Source: Priapulus caudatus
Taxonomy: Eukaryota; Priapulida; Priapulimorpha; Priapulimorphida; Priapulidae
Length of the DNA stretch: 64,000 nucleotides
NCBI RefSeq assembly: GCF_000485595.1
Contig: NW_014577201.1
Span: forward strand, 306,409-370,408
Direction of reading: 5' to 3'
The translations under genes and the position numbers were made by a program. The notes under the pieces are model-generated. The model made no database searches, was not told where the DNA came from, and was given only the letters and a program-made list of their open reading frames with translations. Positions within the stretch are counted from its first letter, which is position 1, and every line of letters starts with the position of its first letter. Below, piece after piece: positions 11,027 to 22,236 of this stretch.

Positions 11027-11713
11027 GTGTGTGCCTATAGCAGGTAGCTGATAATGAATCGGAATTATTCTTTCACACCTAGCCGTCGGTGCAGCTGTGC
11101 GCAAAAGTTAACTCTCGCCCGTTTGCTCTCATCGTGTCTCGAGAGACTGTTGCTAATTTTACATGTTTCTATGCGGCTCTTACTGCGAATTTCACACTCT
11201 GTAAGCCGCAAAATCGACACTCGTGGTGTGCGGCGAAGTATATGTGTGCATCAAATGTGACGGATACTCGTTTTTGTTCATCGCTCCTCCAAATTCCGAC
11301 GTTAGTTACGAGTAATTATAGTTATGAAAATTTGCGTTTTAGTTTGCTTTTTTCTAGTCGTTTTATAATTACGACAGCACTAAATTCGTGGATTGTCACG
11401 GTAAATTTTAGGAGTTGTTTGAACAGCTATAATGTATATATGCATGCGCTAGCAAGGCCAAAGATCGTCACTGGAACAAGCGTCTTTTTCTGTGCTGTTA
11501 TTTCGCCGATCGATGTTGAAGACGCAATTTCCACGTTTTCGCATTGATCTATCCCTCATAGGCGGCTACTATAGCTATAGCACTTGACACTAAGGTTATC
11601 AGAGTCATATAATGCTAATATTACTAAAATCTGCAATTTTATATGTGCCGTGTACACTTTCGCATAGTTAAAAGTTAAAATTGTTTATCTTTTTTTCTTG
11701 AACCTACTTGTAG
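11027..11713. other. Probable intron or 5' flank, no feature recognised
   Basis: A 152-codon open frame at 11089-11547 has no recognisable domain and cysteine/serine-rich, low-information composition. It ends without splice signals and is probably chance. The last 30 bases form a good polypyrimidine tract before AG at 11712-11713. Confidence 0.4.
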
Positions 11714-11842
11714 CTTGTGATTGAGCTGTCAAGGCAAAAGAACAGCCAACGACTACTTATTATCAAGCCACACACAGGTTCAAAACTTCCACCAGACAGA
11801 TATTGTCTATTTGCCTGCAACTATAGGCAAAGGGGCAAAAGG
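11714..11842 (+). CDS. Host gene, internal exon (43 codons, phase 0-0)
   Basis: The exon is preceded by a T-rich tract and TAG and followed by GTGAGT. Only one of the three frames is open across it, and that frame begins exactly at the acceptor and ends exactly at the donor (129 nt, 43 codons). The peptide is basic and polar and includes LLIIKPHTGSKLPPD and a C-terminal FACNYRQRGKR. No domain is recognised. The frame continues into the exon at 12020. What is seen is the splice sites and open phase; that it belongs to one gene with the exons at 25.3 and 32.6 kb is inferred from phase continuity. Confidence 0.6.
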
Positions 11843-12019
11843 GTGAGTCAATAATCATTGGTCATTAATTGCTGCCAATTGGCCTTCTTAATACGCTCTT
11901 GTTAATATAGTTTTGCATTTGTTTAGAGCATAATTATTGGTCAAATCTACTGTTATAGTCATGAATAAATGAGAAAAGTATGCAAGTCAAAACCTCTGAC
12001 TTGCCTTTGATTAATGTAG

Positions 12020-12086
12020 GTTGGTCCCAGACTACAACTGGGTGTTCAAAGCATGACACCAAGGTTAAACATTTCACCTCAACAAG
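12020..12086 (+). CDS. Host gene, internal exon (67 nt, phase 0-1)
   Basis: The acceptor is TTAATGTAG and the donor is AAG|GTAAGT, close to consensus. It continues the phase-0 frame of the previous exon through 22 codons (including GVQSMTPRLNISPQQ) and leaves one base. The next supported exon, 13.2 kb downstream, begins by completing that codon. The short length and the intron of only 177 bp upstream are unremarkable for an invertebrate gene. No domain is recognised. Confidence 0.55.
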
Positions 12087-13885
12087 GTAAGTGTTTTAGT
12101 TTACTGGCAACAATATTAGTATCTTGATAATTTTAAATATAGTTTTACAAAGGGAAAAGGTAGAAAACATAGTAAAAGTATAGCTATAAGTATTGGTACT
12201 TTGCAACTTGTTGCCGCGTAGGTCTCACGTGAGCCGTATCAATGAAAAGGGGGAGACCTGGAGCTGGTGTCCCACTCTCGATGGGGTCCGGCGCAACAGT
12301 TTATTTATTAATTGTCGATTGCAAGATACAAAATACAAAGATTAGATTGTGTTTTGCTTGACCTTTTGAGTCCTGGAAAATGGACATTATAGCCCCTAGA
12401 AAATTCCTGGAACATGATTGGCCTTTTATGATGAACATGGCCATGATGAACATGGCAACCGAATTTGAATCTTACTTGTTGTTTTCTTGTTTTTCACTTA
12501 CAGTAATTCATTTAACAGACTAGCTTTTAGTATAAAAAATATCCCGCATTACGAAAACTCAGGTAACGAAAATTTTCCATATTATACCTACTTTGGAACT
12601 TACAACCACAGCATTAGATACAACCACTCGTTTATACATAATTTAAAATAATAACCGCACAATTCGGGATGTGAAATGTAAATTCGCTGTTATGAAATTT
12701 TTCAAAAGATTGAGTGGGTTACTTTTCACTATAGGTGGCATGCTCAAATGCTGTAAATAAAAGTTATGTAATAAATAACACGTCAGCCAGCTGCCTGCTC
12801 TTCATCGGTACATGTAATATACATATTAAACGTAAAAATATGCTGTCATTACATCAGACAGTGTGGTTCATAGGGTCTATGTCCCCCAGTAGTACAGTAG
12901 ATTAGAAAAAAATCGTTCAAATTGTGAAAAAAGTATGAAAATTGCCGAAACATTGCTACTTTTGTATGCTCTTTCATTAAAAACAGGACACCGCGATCCA
13001 CCTACACTTCGGCCACCATCTTGATCAATGGGCCACCGTCATTTCTTAAAAAATAGCTATTTTTCTCGTTTTTATAATTTCAGTACAGACTTGAAAATTG
13101 ACTGACAGACGTAATTTGGGTTACTATTTCATACAACAACGGGATGCATGTGATCAAGGCGTTTTCGGCCGCCATCTCGAATTCAAATGGCCCGCGTATT
13201 TCTTAAAACATAGCTATATTCTCGGTTAATCATCTTGTACAGACTTGAAAATGACTGACAGACTAATTGGGTACTTTTCATACACAAAGGATGCATGTGA
13301 TCCAAGGGCGTTTTCGGCCCCATCTTGAATTCAAATGGCCGCCCGTCATTTCTTAAAAATAGCTATATCTCGTTGAATAATCTTATCGATACGCGACTTG
13401 ATAATTGATGACAGACGTATTTGGCGTTACTATTTCAGTACAACACGGGATGCATGTGATCAGGGCGTTTTCGGCGCCATCTTGATTCAAAATGGTCGCC
13501 GTCTATTCTTAAAAAATAGCTATATCTCGGTTAATAATCTTTCGTACAGACTTTGAAAAAATTTACTGACAGACGTAATTTGGCGTTACTATTTCAACAA
13601 CAACGTGATGATGCTGATCAAGGGCGGTTCAAAACTGGCCGCATAAAATTACACAACTTAGCAATATTCCCAGGTCTCACGGAAGATATAGAGACGCGAA
13701 AATTTAGCCGACGTCGGCGGCAGGTTAATACCCATCGGCCAAGTTCGACACGTTGCCGTATCCAACACGCGTTCTGGGCAGACGATGGCAAAAACACGGC
13801 CATTTATCGTGTGAGTTCTAAACACGCATTTTCAACGTGCCGTTCTTCAAGTAAACGCGGACGTGTACACAAGCAGTTCAAAACT

Positions 13886-15205
13886 CACGGCGCGCGAGCA
13901 CGCACGCACGCACATAACAGATAGCTATACGCCGCGAGAACGCACGCATGCAGCATAACAGATAGCTATATACGGCGCACGAGCACGCACGCACATAACA
14001 GAAGCTATATACGCGCGCGAGCAGCACGCACATAACAGCCGTACCTATTACGCGCGCGAGCACGCACGCACATAACACGGCGTACCTATACGCCCGCGAG
14101 AACGCACGCATGCACGCACATAACAGATAGCTTATATACGGCGCGCGCGAGCAGCACGCACATAACAAGGTACCTATACGCCCGCGGAGACGCACGCCAC
14201 ATAACAGATTAGCCGATACGCCCGCGCAGCACGCACGCACATAACAAGGTACCTATACGCCCGCGAGAACGCACGCACGCACATAACAGATAGCTATATA
14301 ACGGCGCGCGAGCACGCACGCACATAACAGGTACCTATACAGCCGCCGCGAGAACGCACGCAATAATAGAAGCTATATACGCGCGCGAGCACGCACGCAG
14401 TATAACAGGTACCTATACGCCCGCGAGAACGCACGCAGATAACAGGTAACTATATACGCGCGCGAGCACGCACGCACATAACAGATATCTATACGCCCGT
14501 TGAGAACGCACGCACGCACATTAACAGGATAGCCTATATAGCGCGCGCGAGCACGCACGCACATACACAGGTACCTATACGCGCCGCGAGAACGCACGCA
14601 CATACAGAAGCTATATACGGCGCGCGAGCACGCACGCAATAACAGGTACTTATACGCCCGCCAGAGACGCACGGCACGAACAAAGCTATATACGCGCGCG
14701 AGCACGCACGCACAAAACAGGTACCTATACTGCCCGCGAGAACGCACGCACGCACATAACAGAAGCTATATACGCGCACGAGCACGCACGCAGCATAACA
14801 GGGTACCTATACGCCCGCGAGAACGCACGCACATACAGAAGCGATATACGCGCGGAGCAGCAGCACCAGCACATAACAGTGTACCTATACGCCGCGAGAA
14901 CGCCACGCGACGACATAACAAAAGCTATAATACGCGTGCGAGCACGCACGCACATAAAGGATACCATATACGCCGCGAGAACGCACGCACGCAACATAAC
15001 AGATAGCTATAATACGCGCGCGAGCACGCATGCACATAACAAGGTTACCTTATACGCCCCGCGAGAACGCACGCAGCACATAACAGATAGCTATATACGC
15101 GGCGCAATCACGCACGCACATAACAGATAGCTATATCGCGCGCGAGCACGCATGCACGCACTTAACAGATACCTATACGCCCGCGATAACGCGACGACAT
15201 AACAG
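13886..15205. repeat. Dimeric GC-rich minisatellite (about 80-bp higher-order unit)
   Basis: Two related about-40-bp monomers alternate. One has GCGCGCGAGCACGCACGCAC then AACAGGTACCTATA; the other has CGCCCGCGAGAACGCACGC then AACAGATAGCTATATA. About 16 dimers are visible, with many one-base indels. Each monomer carries a 6-bp palindrome (GGTACC or TAGCTA). The Arg/Cys/Ala-rich open frames on the minus strand are translations of the repeat. Confidence 0.9.
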
Positions 15206-16134
15206 ATACTATACTGTACTACAAGTACTATATTTGTGTTTGTGCATGCAGAGGTACATGTTACCGGCACTGAGTGACAATCTGCGACAACTTGTGCGAC
15301 AATGCAGTTTCGAGACATTTGTGTTAACTTAAACAATAGTATTATAGCTTGCCATGCATGTTCTTGTGTACTGTATACTACAACTTGTTGTCTTGAATTA
15401 TCTCTCTCTCACACTGGGGATTCCGATTGCCAGTTTGGCATTGTGTTTGTTATATACTGAGAAAAATCGGTAATTCAACATTTTCACCATGTTTGTTTGT
15501 ATCGTTATACTATGTCATTGATCATTTTGAAGTACAAAGATAAATGTGCATGGCGGCCATGTTGAATTCAATAGGCGCCGCTGTAATTATAATTGGAACT
15601 TGTGTGTCTTGTTTTAATATGAGAGCTTATTAACCTGCGCCAGTCTGCAAATTTTCACGTCTCTATATCTTCCGTGAACGAAAAAATTGCTAAGTTTGTA
15701 ATTTTTATGGTGGCCATTTGAATCCAAGATGGTGGCCAAAAACGCTTTTGGATCACATCATCACGTTGTAGTATGAAATAGTAACCCAATTACGTCTGTC
15801 AGTAAATTTTCAAGTCTGTACGAAGATTATTAACCGAAAATATAGCTATTTTTAAGAAATGACGCGCGGCTATTTTGAATTCAAGATGGTGGCCGAAAAC
15901 GCCTTGGATCACATGCATCCCGTTGTGTATGAAATAGTAACCCAATTACGTCGTCAGTAAATTTCAAGTCCGTACGAAGATTATTACCGAGATATCGCTA
16001 TTTTTAAGAAATGACGGCGGCCATTTTTGAATTCAGGATGGCGCGGCCGAATCGCCTTGCACTCCGCCCCTCACCTAAACTTCCGAGCTCCCTTCCCACA
16101 TGCCTTCTGCCCAACAGACTAACCCCGCCAAAAA

Positions 16135-16135
<1 letters not shown>

Positions 16136-16210
<75 letters not shown>

Positions 16211-16225
16211 AAAAAAAAAAAAAAA
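16136..16225. repeat. Poly-A tract in the right foldback arm
   Basis: About 90 bases of A with a few C interruptions. It interrupts one of the arm's tandem units and has no matching tract in the left arm, so it is either an insertion or an assembly/sequencing artefact. Confidence 0.9.
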
Positions 16226-16504
16226 TACCGATCACATGCATCACGTTGTGTATGATAGGTAACCCAATTACGTTCTGTCAGTCATTTTTCAGTCTTGTAC
16301 GAGATTATTAACGAGATATAGCTATTTTTTAAGAATGACTGGCGGCATTTTGGTTCAAGATGGCGGCGACGTTTGGTAGGTGGATCGCGTGTGTCGCTGG
16401 CGCTTTACATAAAGAGCACATACAAAGTGATGCAAGGTGTACAATTGTTTCACACTTTTTTCACATTTGCGAGTTTGTGATTTTGATCCTAACCGACTGT
16501 ACTA

Positions 16505-16744
16505 CAGGATACTATCGGAAAGTACCCTGCGTACGGTTCGATATATCGGAACGTACCCTGCATGGTAACTATCTGATATGGATAGGGTTAGGGTTAGGGT
16601 CAGGGTTAGGGTTAGGGAGTAGGCGTAGGCGACTTCCTAGACTCGTTAGCGGAGTAGGCGAGGTACGGTCCGGCATATTAGATAGTACCAGGGTACGTTC
16701 CGATATATCGAACCATACACAGGGTACCCTCCGATAGTACCCTG
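16505..16744. mobile_element. 240-bp MITE carrying TTAGGG repeats
   Basis: The TIRs start CAGG.TACTATCGGA and extend about 65 bp (shared TTCGATATATCGGAACGTACC). Between them is a short telomere-like tract at 16582-16618. The equivalent place in the left foldback arm (about 12890) has no such sequence, so this is an insertion into the right arm and younger than the foldback duplication. It is non-autonomous, with no coding capacity. Confidence 0.75.
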
Positions 16745-16763
16745 GGGGACATATAGACCCTCT

Positions 16764-17508
16764 CAGCGACAGTGTGACCTATGTGCGTATGGTTTATGAA
16801 ATGTGCATGTTTCTAAAATCAATCCCCCTGCAGCTAGTGTTATTTCAATAGTGGTTAACAATAACAACATCCTCAGATAGGTCCTCAATATCCTTCAGCA
16901 AGTAGAGATAGAGCGTGGGAAGTTAACTCGCAGTACTACCAGTGGACTAACCCCCCACTGTACATAGTATTTACTGTTAAAGCAGCTGCGTGGACTCGGG
17001 TCTAGGGAAGGAAACGGAGATAGGCACCGCCCTATGCGCCACATAGGCATGGGAAGGATGTAACTTTAACTAACAACATCATCAGCGGCTGCACTTACAA
17101 TGATCCGCTTTAAACAGAGACCAGGCAAGTTTTGGTCTCCAGATCATGACCTAAAACATCAAAACCAGTCCATAATAACGATAACAATTAAGAGCGAGCC
17201 AAATGGTAATAGTGCTCTTCTCTCCCTACCATGCAGTGTTTCTAATTATGAATGCCCCTTTTCTCCCAGTGTTACAATGATACTGTCTTATATCATGAAA
17301 AAATCAATATATGCATTTGAAAATGTATACTCGCACTCATAATAGCCATTTTAGTACATTTACTAAGAAGCCCCTACTACTTAAGAATTTACTATAGGAA
17401 CACGTCTCTAATTACATAATGGAATTTAATGGAAACGCGATTTACGTTACAGATTTTTCGCATCACATTTTTTTTTCTTGGACATTTACGCCACATTTGG
17501 CATAGTAT
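16764..17508. other. Intronic or intergenic DNA, no feature recognised
   Basis: The 80-codon open frame at 17100-17342 lacks domain features. Parts (GATCATGACCTAAAACATCA and following) resemble a stretch near 33590, suggesting old dispersed repeat sequence. Confidence 0.4.
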
Positions 17509-17524
17509 AACTGTATAACACAAT
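17509..17524 (+). repeat. Target-site duplication of the LINE, left copy
   Basis: AACTGTATAACACAAT matches AACTGTATGACACAAT at 25160-25175 with one mismatch. It fixes the truncation point of the LINE. Confidence 0.8.
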
Positions 17525-17558
17525 AAAAGCAATTAAAGTTCTGGATGACAAAATTAAA

Positions 17559-17951
17559 ATGGACCCCCAGAACTCCAAACAAAATTTAGACACTTTAGAA
17601 CATCTCAATTTAGAACTACAGGAGATTAGAAATAAACAGATCCAAGGCATAATAATCAGATCCAAAGCTAGATGGTATGAACTAGGGGAAAAACCATCAT
17701 CCTATTTTTCTCACCTAGAAAATAGAAAGTATACAAACAAAATCATGAATGAAATAAAACGGGAGGATAAAACCACTGTTTCGAAACAAAGGAAAATTTT
17801 GAACATGCAAAAAAACTTCTACGAGGTTCTTTACACTAAAAAGCATGTTGAGGTGGACGACAATATTTATTTTGACAAACTGCAATGGGCAACTATTCTA
17901 CTTCTGTCCGAATCGCCGTCTTCTAAACGCTTTAAGACGGTCAAAAAATAA
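17559..17951 (+). pseudogene. LINE ORF2 fragment, linker and first RT block
   Basis: 130 codons with the RSKARWYELGEKPSSYFSHLE-type motif, which lies just before the RT in L1/Tx1 ORF2 proteins (written here as residues about 32-52). The next conserved block, (K)SPRLDGYTAEF, appears about 17960-17990 in a different frame, so there is a frameshift at about 17940. The 5' truncation removes the AP-type endonuclease that would have cut the target DNA. Confidence 0.8.
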
Positions 17952-18332
17952 CAAAAGTCCAAGACTGGATGGTTACACTGCAGAATTTCTAAAATTCTTC
18001 TGCGTAGATATAGGATACTTTCTTCTTCGATCTATCAATTTTGCTTATGAAAATGAAAACCTGTCCATAACGCAAAAAAACAAGGCGTTATCGCATGTCT
18101 ACCAAAGCCAGGTAGACCTCGAAACTATCTAAAAAATTGGCGCCCTATTTCTCTTCTAAATATCTCATATAAACTTATATCATCATGCATTGCTGAAAGA
18201 CTAAAACTAGTCTTAGACAGTATAATTCACGAAGACCAAACAGGCTTCGTTAAAAGGAAGATCTATTAGAGAAAACATAAGACTATACTCCATGATGTAC
18301 TGTTCGAAACTGAAAAACAAAACATACCTGGA

Positions 18333-19223
18333 ATGCTGTTAGTAATTGACTTTGAAAAAGCTTTCGATTCAGTATCATGGGATTTTATACTCAAAGTTTT
18401 CGACCTCTTTAATTTTGGTGAATCTATAAAACAATGGATTCACATGTTCCAATATGGTTCTGAAGCCTGCGTTATTCAAAATGGCTATTTTTCAAGATTT
18501 TTTAAATTAGGTAGAGGTTGCCGACAAGGAGATCCGATCTCCCCCTACATCTTTATCCTCTGTGTGGAAATTTTGGGCATTGCTATTAGAAACAACAAAA
18601 ATATTAAAGGCATAAAGTTATGGAATACCATATTTAAAATCTCCCAATATGCGGATGACACATCCCTTCTCTTAGACGGTAGTGAAAAGTCATTAAAAGA
18701 ATCGCTAGATGTATTTAAATGGTACTATGAAATATCTGGTTTAAAAATTAATATAGGAAAAACTAAAGTAGTCTGGCTTGGATCAATGAGAGAGTCGGAT
18801 CGACGTTTTTGCAGAGAAAACAATCTGGAATGGACCAACACATTCAAATCATTGGGTGTTGAATTCCAAGTAACAAATTTACAAAATATTACGGAATGGA
18901 ATGTACTCCCCAAAATTCAAAATATGAAAAACATCTTGCACTCATGGTCTTATCGAAACATAACCCCATTAGGCAAAATAACTGTTATCAAATCACTAGT
19001 TCTTCCAATGATAACTGACTTATTACTAGCACTTCCGGATCCAGATGAAAAAATTATCAACATGCTAGACAAAATGTTCTCAGCGTTTATTTGGAACAAA
19101 AAACCGCCAAAAATAAGTAAGACTCAGCAGTCAAAAGACTATGAAAATGGAGGCTTAAAAATGGTACATAAAAAATTATGTGATAAGCCTAAAGTTGTCT
19201 TGGATTCGAAGATTTTGCACTAA
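18333..19223 (+). pseudogene. LINE reverse transcriptase (palm/thumb), L1/Tx1 type
   Basis: 296 codons. Catalytic aspartate block DFEKAFDSVSW at residues 6-16, RGCRQGDPISPYIF at 61-74 and the active-site YADD at 106-109, followed by a G-L-K-I-N block and K-T-K-V-V-W. In the family this RT performs target-primed reverse transcription. The first methionine is internal to the real protein; upstream RT sequence at 18130-18330 is in other frames. After 19223 the frame is lost, and the element is interrupted at 19823. Confidence 0.85.
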
Positions 19224-19823
19224 ACAAAATGCCTGGAATTTGTTTCCTAATCAATACGGCATGAATATAGTGGTTAGCATGGGCCCGGTAAATATAACGC
19301 CCTTAAATTATTTCAAAAATAGAAAATCCTTTCTGGGCAAATGTTACCCAAGCGTAGACAAAGTTTAGTACAAAATTTGAACTAAAACATAATATAGATA
19401 TACTAACTCAACCGATATGGGGAAACCAGTGTGTTAAGTTGGATTTCATTAAACTCTGGTATAACCAAGGTCTGGTCTATGTAAAGGATGCAGCAAGATA
19501 CTGGTAACATAAAAACTATAGCTGAGCTAAAAACTGATTACAAAATTAACATAACCTTTTTAGACTACATTAGATTAAAAAGAGCAATACCACAGAGCTG
19601 GTTAAAGGCATTATAGCCAATAATAAAATTACCCAACCCCCCTCCATACCACCCCAGCTACAGGCAGTCCTAACCGTAAACAAGGGATGTAGTGCATATC
19701 TCAAGATAATGATTTTTTAAATTGCCTATCGTCACAGGCAAAATGGATACGTGAGCTACCCCCAAACATAGATCAGCTCAATATATCAATGTGGAAAAAG
19801 ATATATAAGTTATCATTTACCAC

Positions 19824-19944
19824 TGTCATATATGCACTATACGTCGCAAGTACCCGGATAACTCTAATGTAATATCAACCAATCAGAGGCGAATAAATTC
19901 TGTTGTGCTTTCCTAATGGCGCTGTTTAGCTATTAAATATTACA
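19824..19944 (+). repeat. 5' LTR (121 bp)
   Basis: Starts TGTCATATATGC and ends ATTAAATATTACA. It contains an AACCAATCAG (CCAAT-like) motif and AATAAA near 19895, suitable for promoter and polyadenylation roles. It is 4 bases different from the 3' LTR. Confidence 0.93.
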
Positions 19945-19962
19945 TGGTGTCAGAATAATTAC
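19945..19962 (+). promoter_or_regulatory. Primer-binding site
   Basis: TGGTGTCAGAATAATTAC directly follows the 5' LTR, where minus-strand synthesis is primed by the 3' end of a tRNA. The matching tRNA was not determined. Confidence 0.7.
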
Positions 19963-19978
19963 GAAATTCACGCCTTAA

Positions 19979-20872
19979 ATGGAACAGTTTAAACCCCCAT
20001 CCCTGCTCAATTTCGATAGGAATCTCGGAGAGAATTGGAAAAAGTGGAGGCAGCGCTTCGAGCTTTACCTCACGGCGTCAGGTGCGGTAAGAAAAGATGG
20101 TGCTACGAAGATTGCTATACTACTCCACACGATCGGAGACGAAGGAATAGAAATTTACAATACCTTCACATATGAGGATCAAGAGGACAAGGACAGTCTT
20201 GATGTAGTTCTACACAAATTCAGTGAGTACTGTGAGCCAAGAAAAAACACAGTTATAGAAAGGTACACGTTCTGGGAACGCTCCCAACGGGAAGGGGAAA
20301 CGATAGACCAATTCGTAACTGCCCTAAAAAATCATGCAAAAAACTGTGATTTCGACACACAAAGAGACAACATGATTCGTGACCGGATAATTTTCGGTGT
20401 GGCAGACTCTAGGCTCAAGGAAAGGCTATTGAGAGACTCTGACAATCCTAAACTCGGCAGGATCGTTGAGTTATGCAGGGCCGCCGAGGCGAGTGCCAGA
20501 CAGCTCAGAGAAATAGATAACGTTGCTACCGCGAGCATTAATGCCGTATCGAGCAAGGGACAGAAATACCGTCAGCCCCAGGCTAAGTCCCAGACAGGGA
20601 AGTTTCAACACAAACCTAAGCCACAAACTGCATCAAAATTCAACTGCAGGAACTGTGGTAAGACACACGGCAAAAACGAATGTCGCGCGTACGGACAAGA
20701 CTGTCATAACTGTAAAAAGAAAAATCACTTCGCTAATATGTGTCGTGGTGCTAGCAACCGGAAGCAATACGGGCCCGGTAAAATTCACGCGTTGGAAGAA
20801 GATTTGCCAGTACAGACTCTCTTCATCGGGTCAGTGCATGTTGAGGTAGGACAAGTACAATTAAATCACTAA
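19979..20872 (+). CDS. gag: Gag polyprotein of the Ty3/Gypsy element
   Basis: 297 codons beginning with the first ATG after the primer-binding site. The first about 180 residues form a helical, charged capsid-type region typical of Ty3/Gypsy Gag (WKKWRQRFELYL near residues 20-31). Two zinc knuckles follow: C-x2-C-x3-H-x4-C at 223-235 (one residue shorter than the usual spacing) and a canonical C-x2-C-x4-H-x4-C at 242-255. The protein packages element RNA into virus-like particles. The frame ends 26 bp before the protease frame, which lies in another phase. This may be a programmed shift, or an error. Confidence 0.9.
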   Translation: MEQFKPPSLLNFDRNLGENWKKWRQRFELYLTASGAVRKDGATKIAILLHTIGDEGIEIYNTFTYEDQEDKDSLDVVLHKFSEYCEPRKNTVIERYTFWERSQREGETIDQFVTALKNHAKNCDFDTQRDNMIRDRIIFGVADSRLKERLLRDSDNPKLGRIVELCRAAEASARQLREIDNVATASINAVSSKGQKYRQPQAKSQTGKFQHKPKPQTASKFNCRNCGKTHGKNECRAYGQDCHNCKKKNHFANMCRGASNRKQYGPGKIHALEEDLPVQTLFIGSVHVEVGQVQLNH

Positions 20873-20897
20873 CGATGCATGGCGCACAGAACTTAAA

Positions 20898-21398
20898 TTG
20901 GAATGCAGTAAGAAACCAATAAAATTCAAAATTGACACAGGTGCTGAAGCAAATGTGTTGCCCGAGAAACACTACGCGAAACTACACGTGAAACCGTGTC
21001 TCCGTAAGACACAACCCGTACTATCTGCGTATGGAGGGTTGAAACTTCAGCCACTGGGATGCATCTCTACCAAAATACGTGACACAGACGTTGAGCTGTA
21101 TGCAATGAAAACTGACTCTGAACCAATACTAGGTCTCAAATCGTGTCAGGACTTGAAGCTCATTGCAAGGCTAGAAAGTGTCGTGGAGGAGAAACCCCTC
21201 ACAAGAGATGACGTCATGAAAGAATATGAGGATGTGTTTAAAGGGCTCGGAAAATTTGAAGGAACATATAAGATTGAGCTAGACCCCAGCGTCAAACCAG
21301 TAGTTCACCCGCCTTCAACAGAAGCTGAAGAACACCCTGGACAGAATGGAGGCAGAAGGTGTCATAACCCCTGTGGAAGAGCTCACAGACTTGGGTAA
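20898..21398 (+). pseudogene. pol: Pol part 1: aspartic protease of the Ty3/Gypsy element
   Basis: The retropepsin active site D-T-G-A is at residues 13-16, followed by an I-L-G-L motif near residue 75. This is the usual protease that cleaves Gag-Pol. The frame then runs into the RT N-terminal region (K-P-V-V-H-P-P) and is lost near 21330, shortly before the next pol frame begins. The displayed ATG is only an internal methionine. Confidence 0.88.
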
Positions 21399-21406
21399 AC
21401 AGTCTC

Positions 21407-22168
21407 GTGATAGTGGAGAAAAAGAACGGTTCTCTACGACTCTGCCTAGATCCGCGTGATTTGAACACAGCCATAAGGCGAGAACATTACAAAATACCGA
21501 CGCCGGAAGACGTTGCTGCACAATTACATGGCAAGAAATTCTTCACGATTCTGGACGAGAAAGATGGCTACTGGCAGGTACAACTCGACCATGAATCCTC
21601 ACTCCTATGCACGTTCAATACGCCGTATTCTCGATACCGATTTCTGAGAATGCCTTTCGGTATCTGTTCAGCCAGTGAAGTATTCCAGAAGAGGAACCAA
21701 CAAGTGTTCGGTGACGTGAAAGGTGTATGCATAATTGCCGACGACATGGTTATCGCCGCTGAAACCCCAGAGGAGCATGACAGGATCGTGAGGAGAGTGC
21801 TGGAAAGGGCAAGAAAACAGAATGTGAAATTCAACCCCACTAAAATGCAATTCAAGGTGGATACAGTCGAGTACATGGGAAATGTGATCATTCTGGAAGG
21901 ACTCAAGCCGGATGAGCGGAAAGTGCGAGCCATAGCAGACATGCCGACTCTGACCAACAAGCAAGCTCTCCAAAGACTCTTAGGAATGGTCAACTTCCTC
22001 GCGAAGTTTATTCCGAACATGGCTGAAATCACGGCACCGCTCAGAGATCTGCTAAAGAAAGATAATGCATGGGTGTGGGATGCGACACATGAGAAAGCCC
22101 TTCAAGCCATCAAAGGCGAGTTGACCAGCGCACCCGTACTACACTACTATGATCAGAAAAAACGGTGA
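21407..22168 (+). pseudogene. pol: Pol part 2: reverse transcriptase of the Ty3/Gypsy element
   Basis: 253 codons. LCLDPRDLN at residues 12-20, the motif-A aspartate in F-T-I-L-D (D50), L-R-M-P-F-G at 80-85 and the catalytic I-A-D-D at 110-113 in place of the more widespread Y-x-D-D, a variant seen in several metazoan Gypsy lineages. The connection domain (L-L-G-M-V-N-F) is present. The frame breaks at about 22160, at the start of RNase H. Confidence 0.92.
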
Positions 22169-22236
22169 AAATTTAAGCCGATGCATCACAGAATGGGCTT
22201 GGTGCATGCCTGCTGCAAGACGGTCCAGTAGCCTAT

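Larger units (their letters stand above)
12871..16763. mobile_element. Foldback-type element (about 3.9 kb) with tandem-repeat arms
   Basis: The ends match in inverse orientation: GGGTCTATGTCCCCCAG at about 12873 against its complement near 16745-16762, then TGTGAAAAAAGT, TGTATG.CTCTTT and CGCGATCCACCTAC in both arms. Inside each arm, a 145-165-bp unit with GATGCATGTGATC, TTCGGCCGCCATCTT and AAATAGCTATAT is repeated in tandem: left arm about 12990-13690, right arm inverted about 15540-16370. Between the arms lies a 1.3-kb minisatellite. Long inverted arms built of direct repeats is the architecture of Drosophila FB-type elements, so a foldback element is inferred. No transposase is present. 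The right arm holds a poly-A tract and a nested MITE. Confidence 0.65.

Noticed and set aside
11089-11547. 152-codon open frame near the host gene
   Set aside because: No domain, no splice-site support, and not in phase with the supported exons. The length is possible by chance.
12990-13690. CRISPR-like repeat array
   Set aside because: The repeats are 145-165 bp direct units with no unique spacers, in an animal genome.
13878-15130. Long Arg/Cys/Ala-rich minus-strand frames
   Set aside because: These are translations of the GC-rich dimeric minisatellite.
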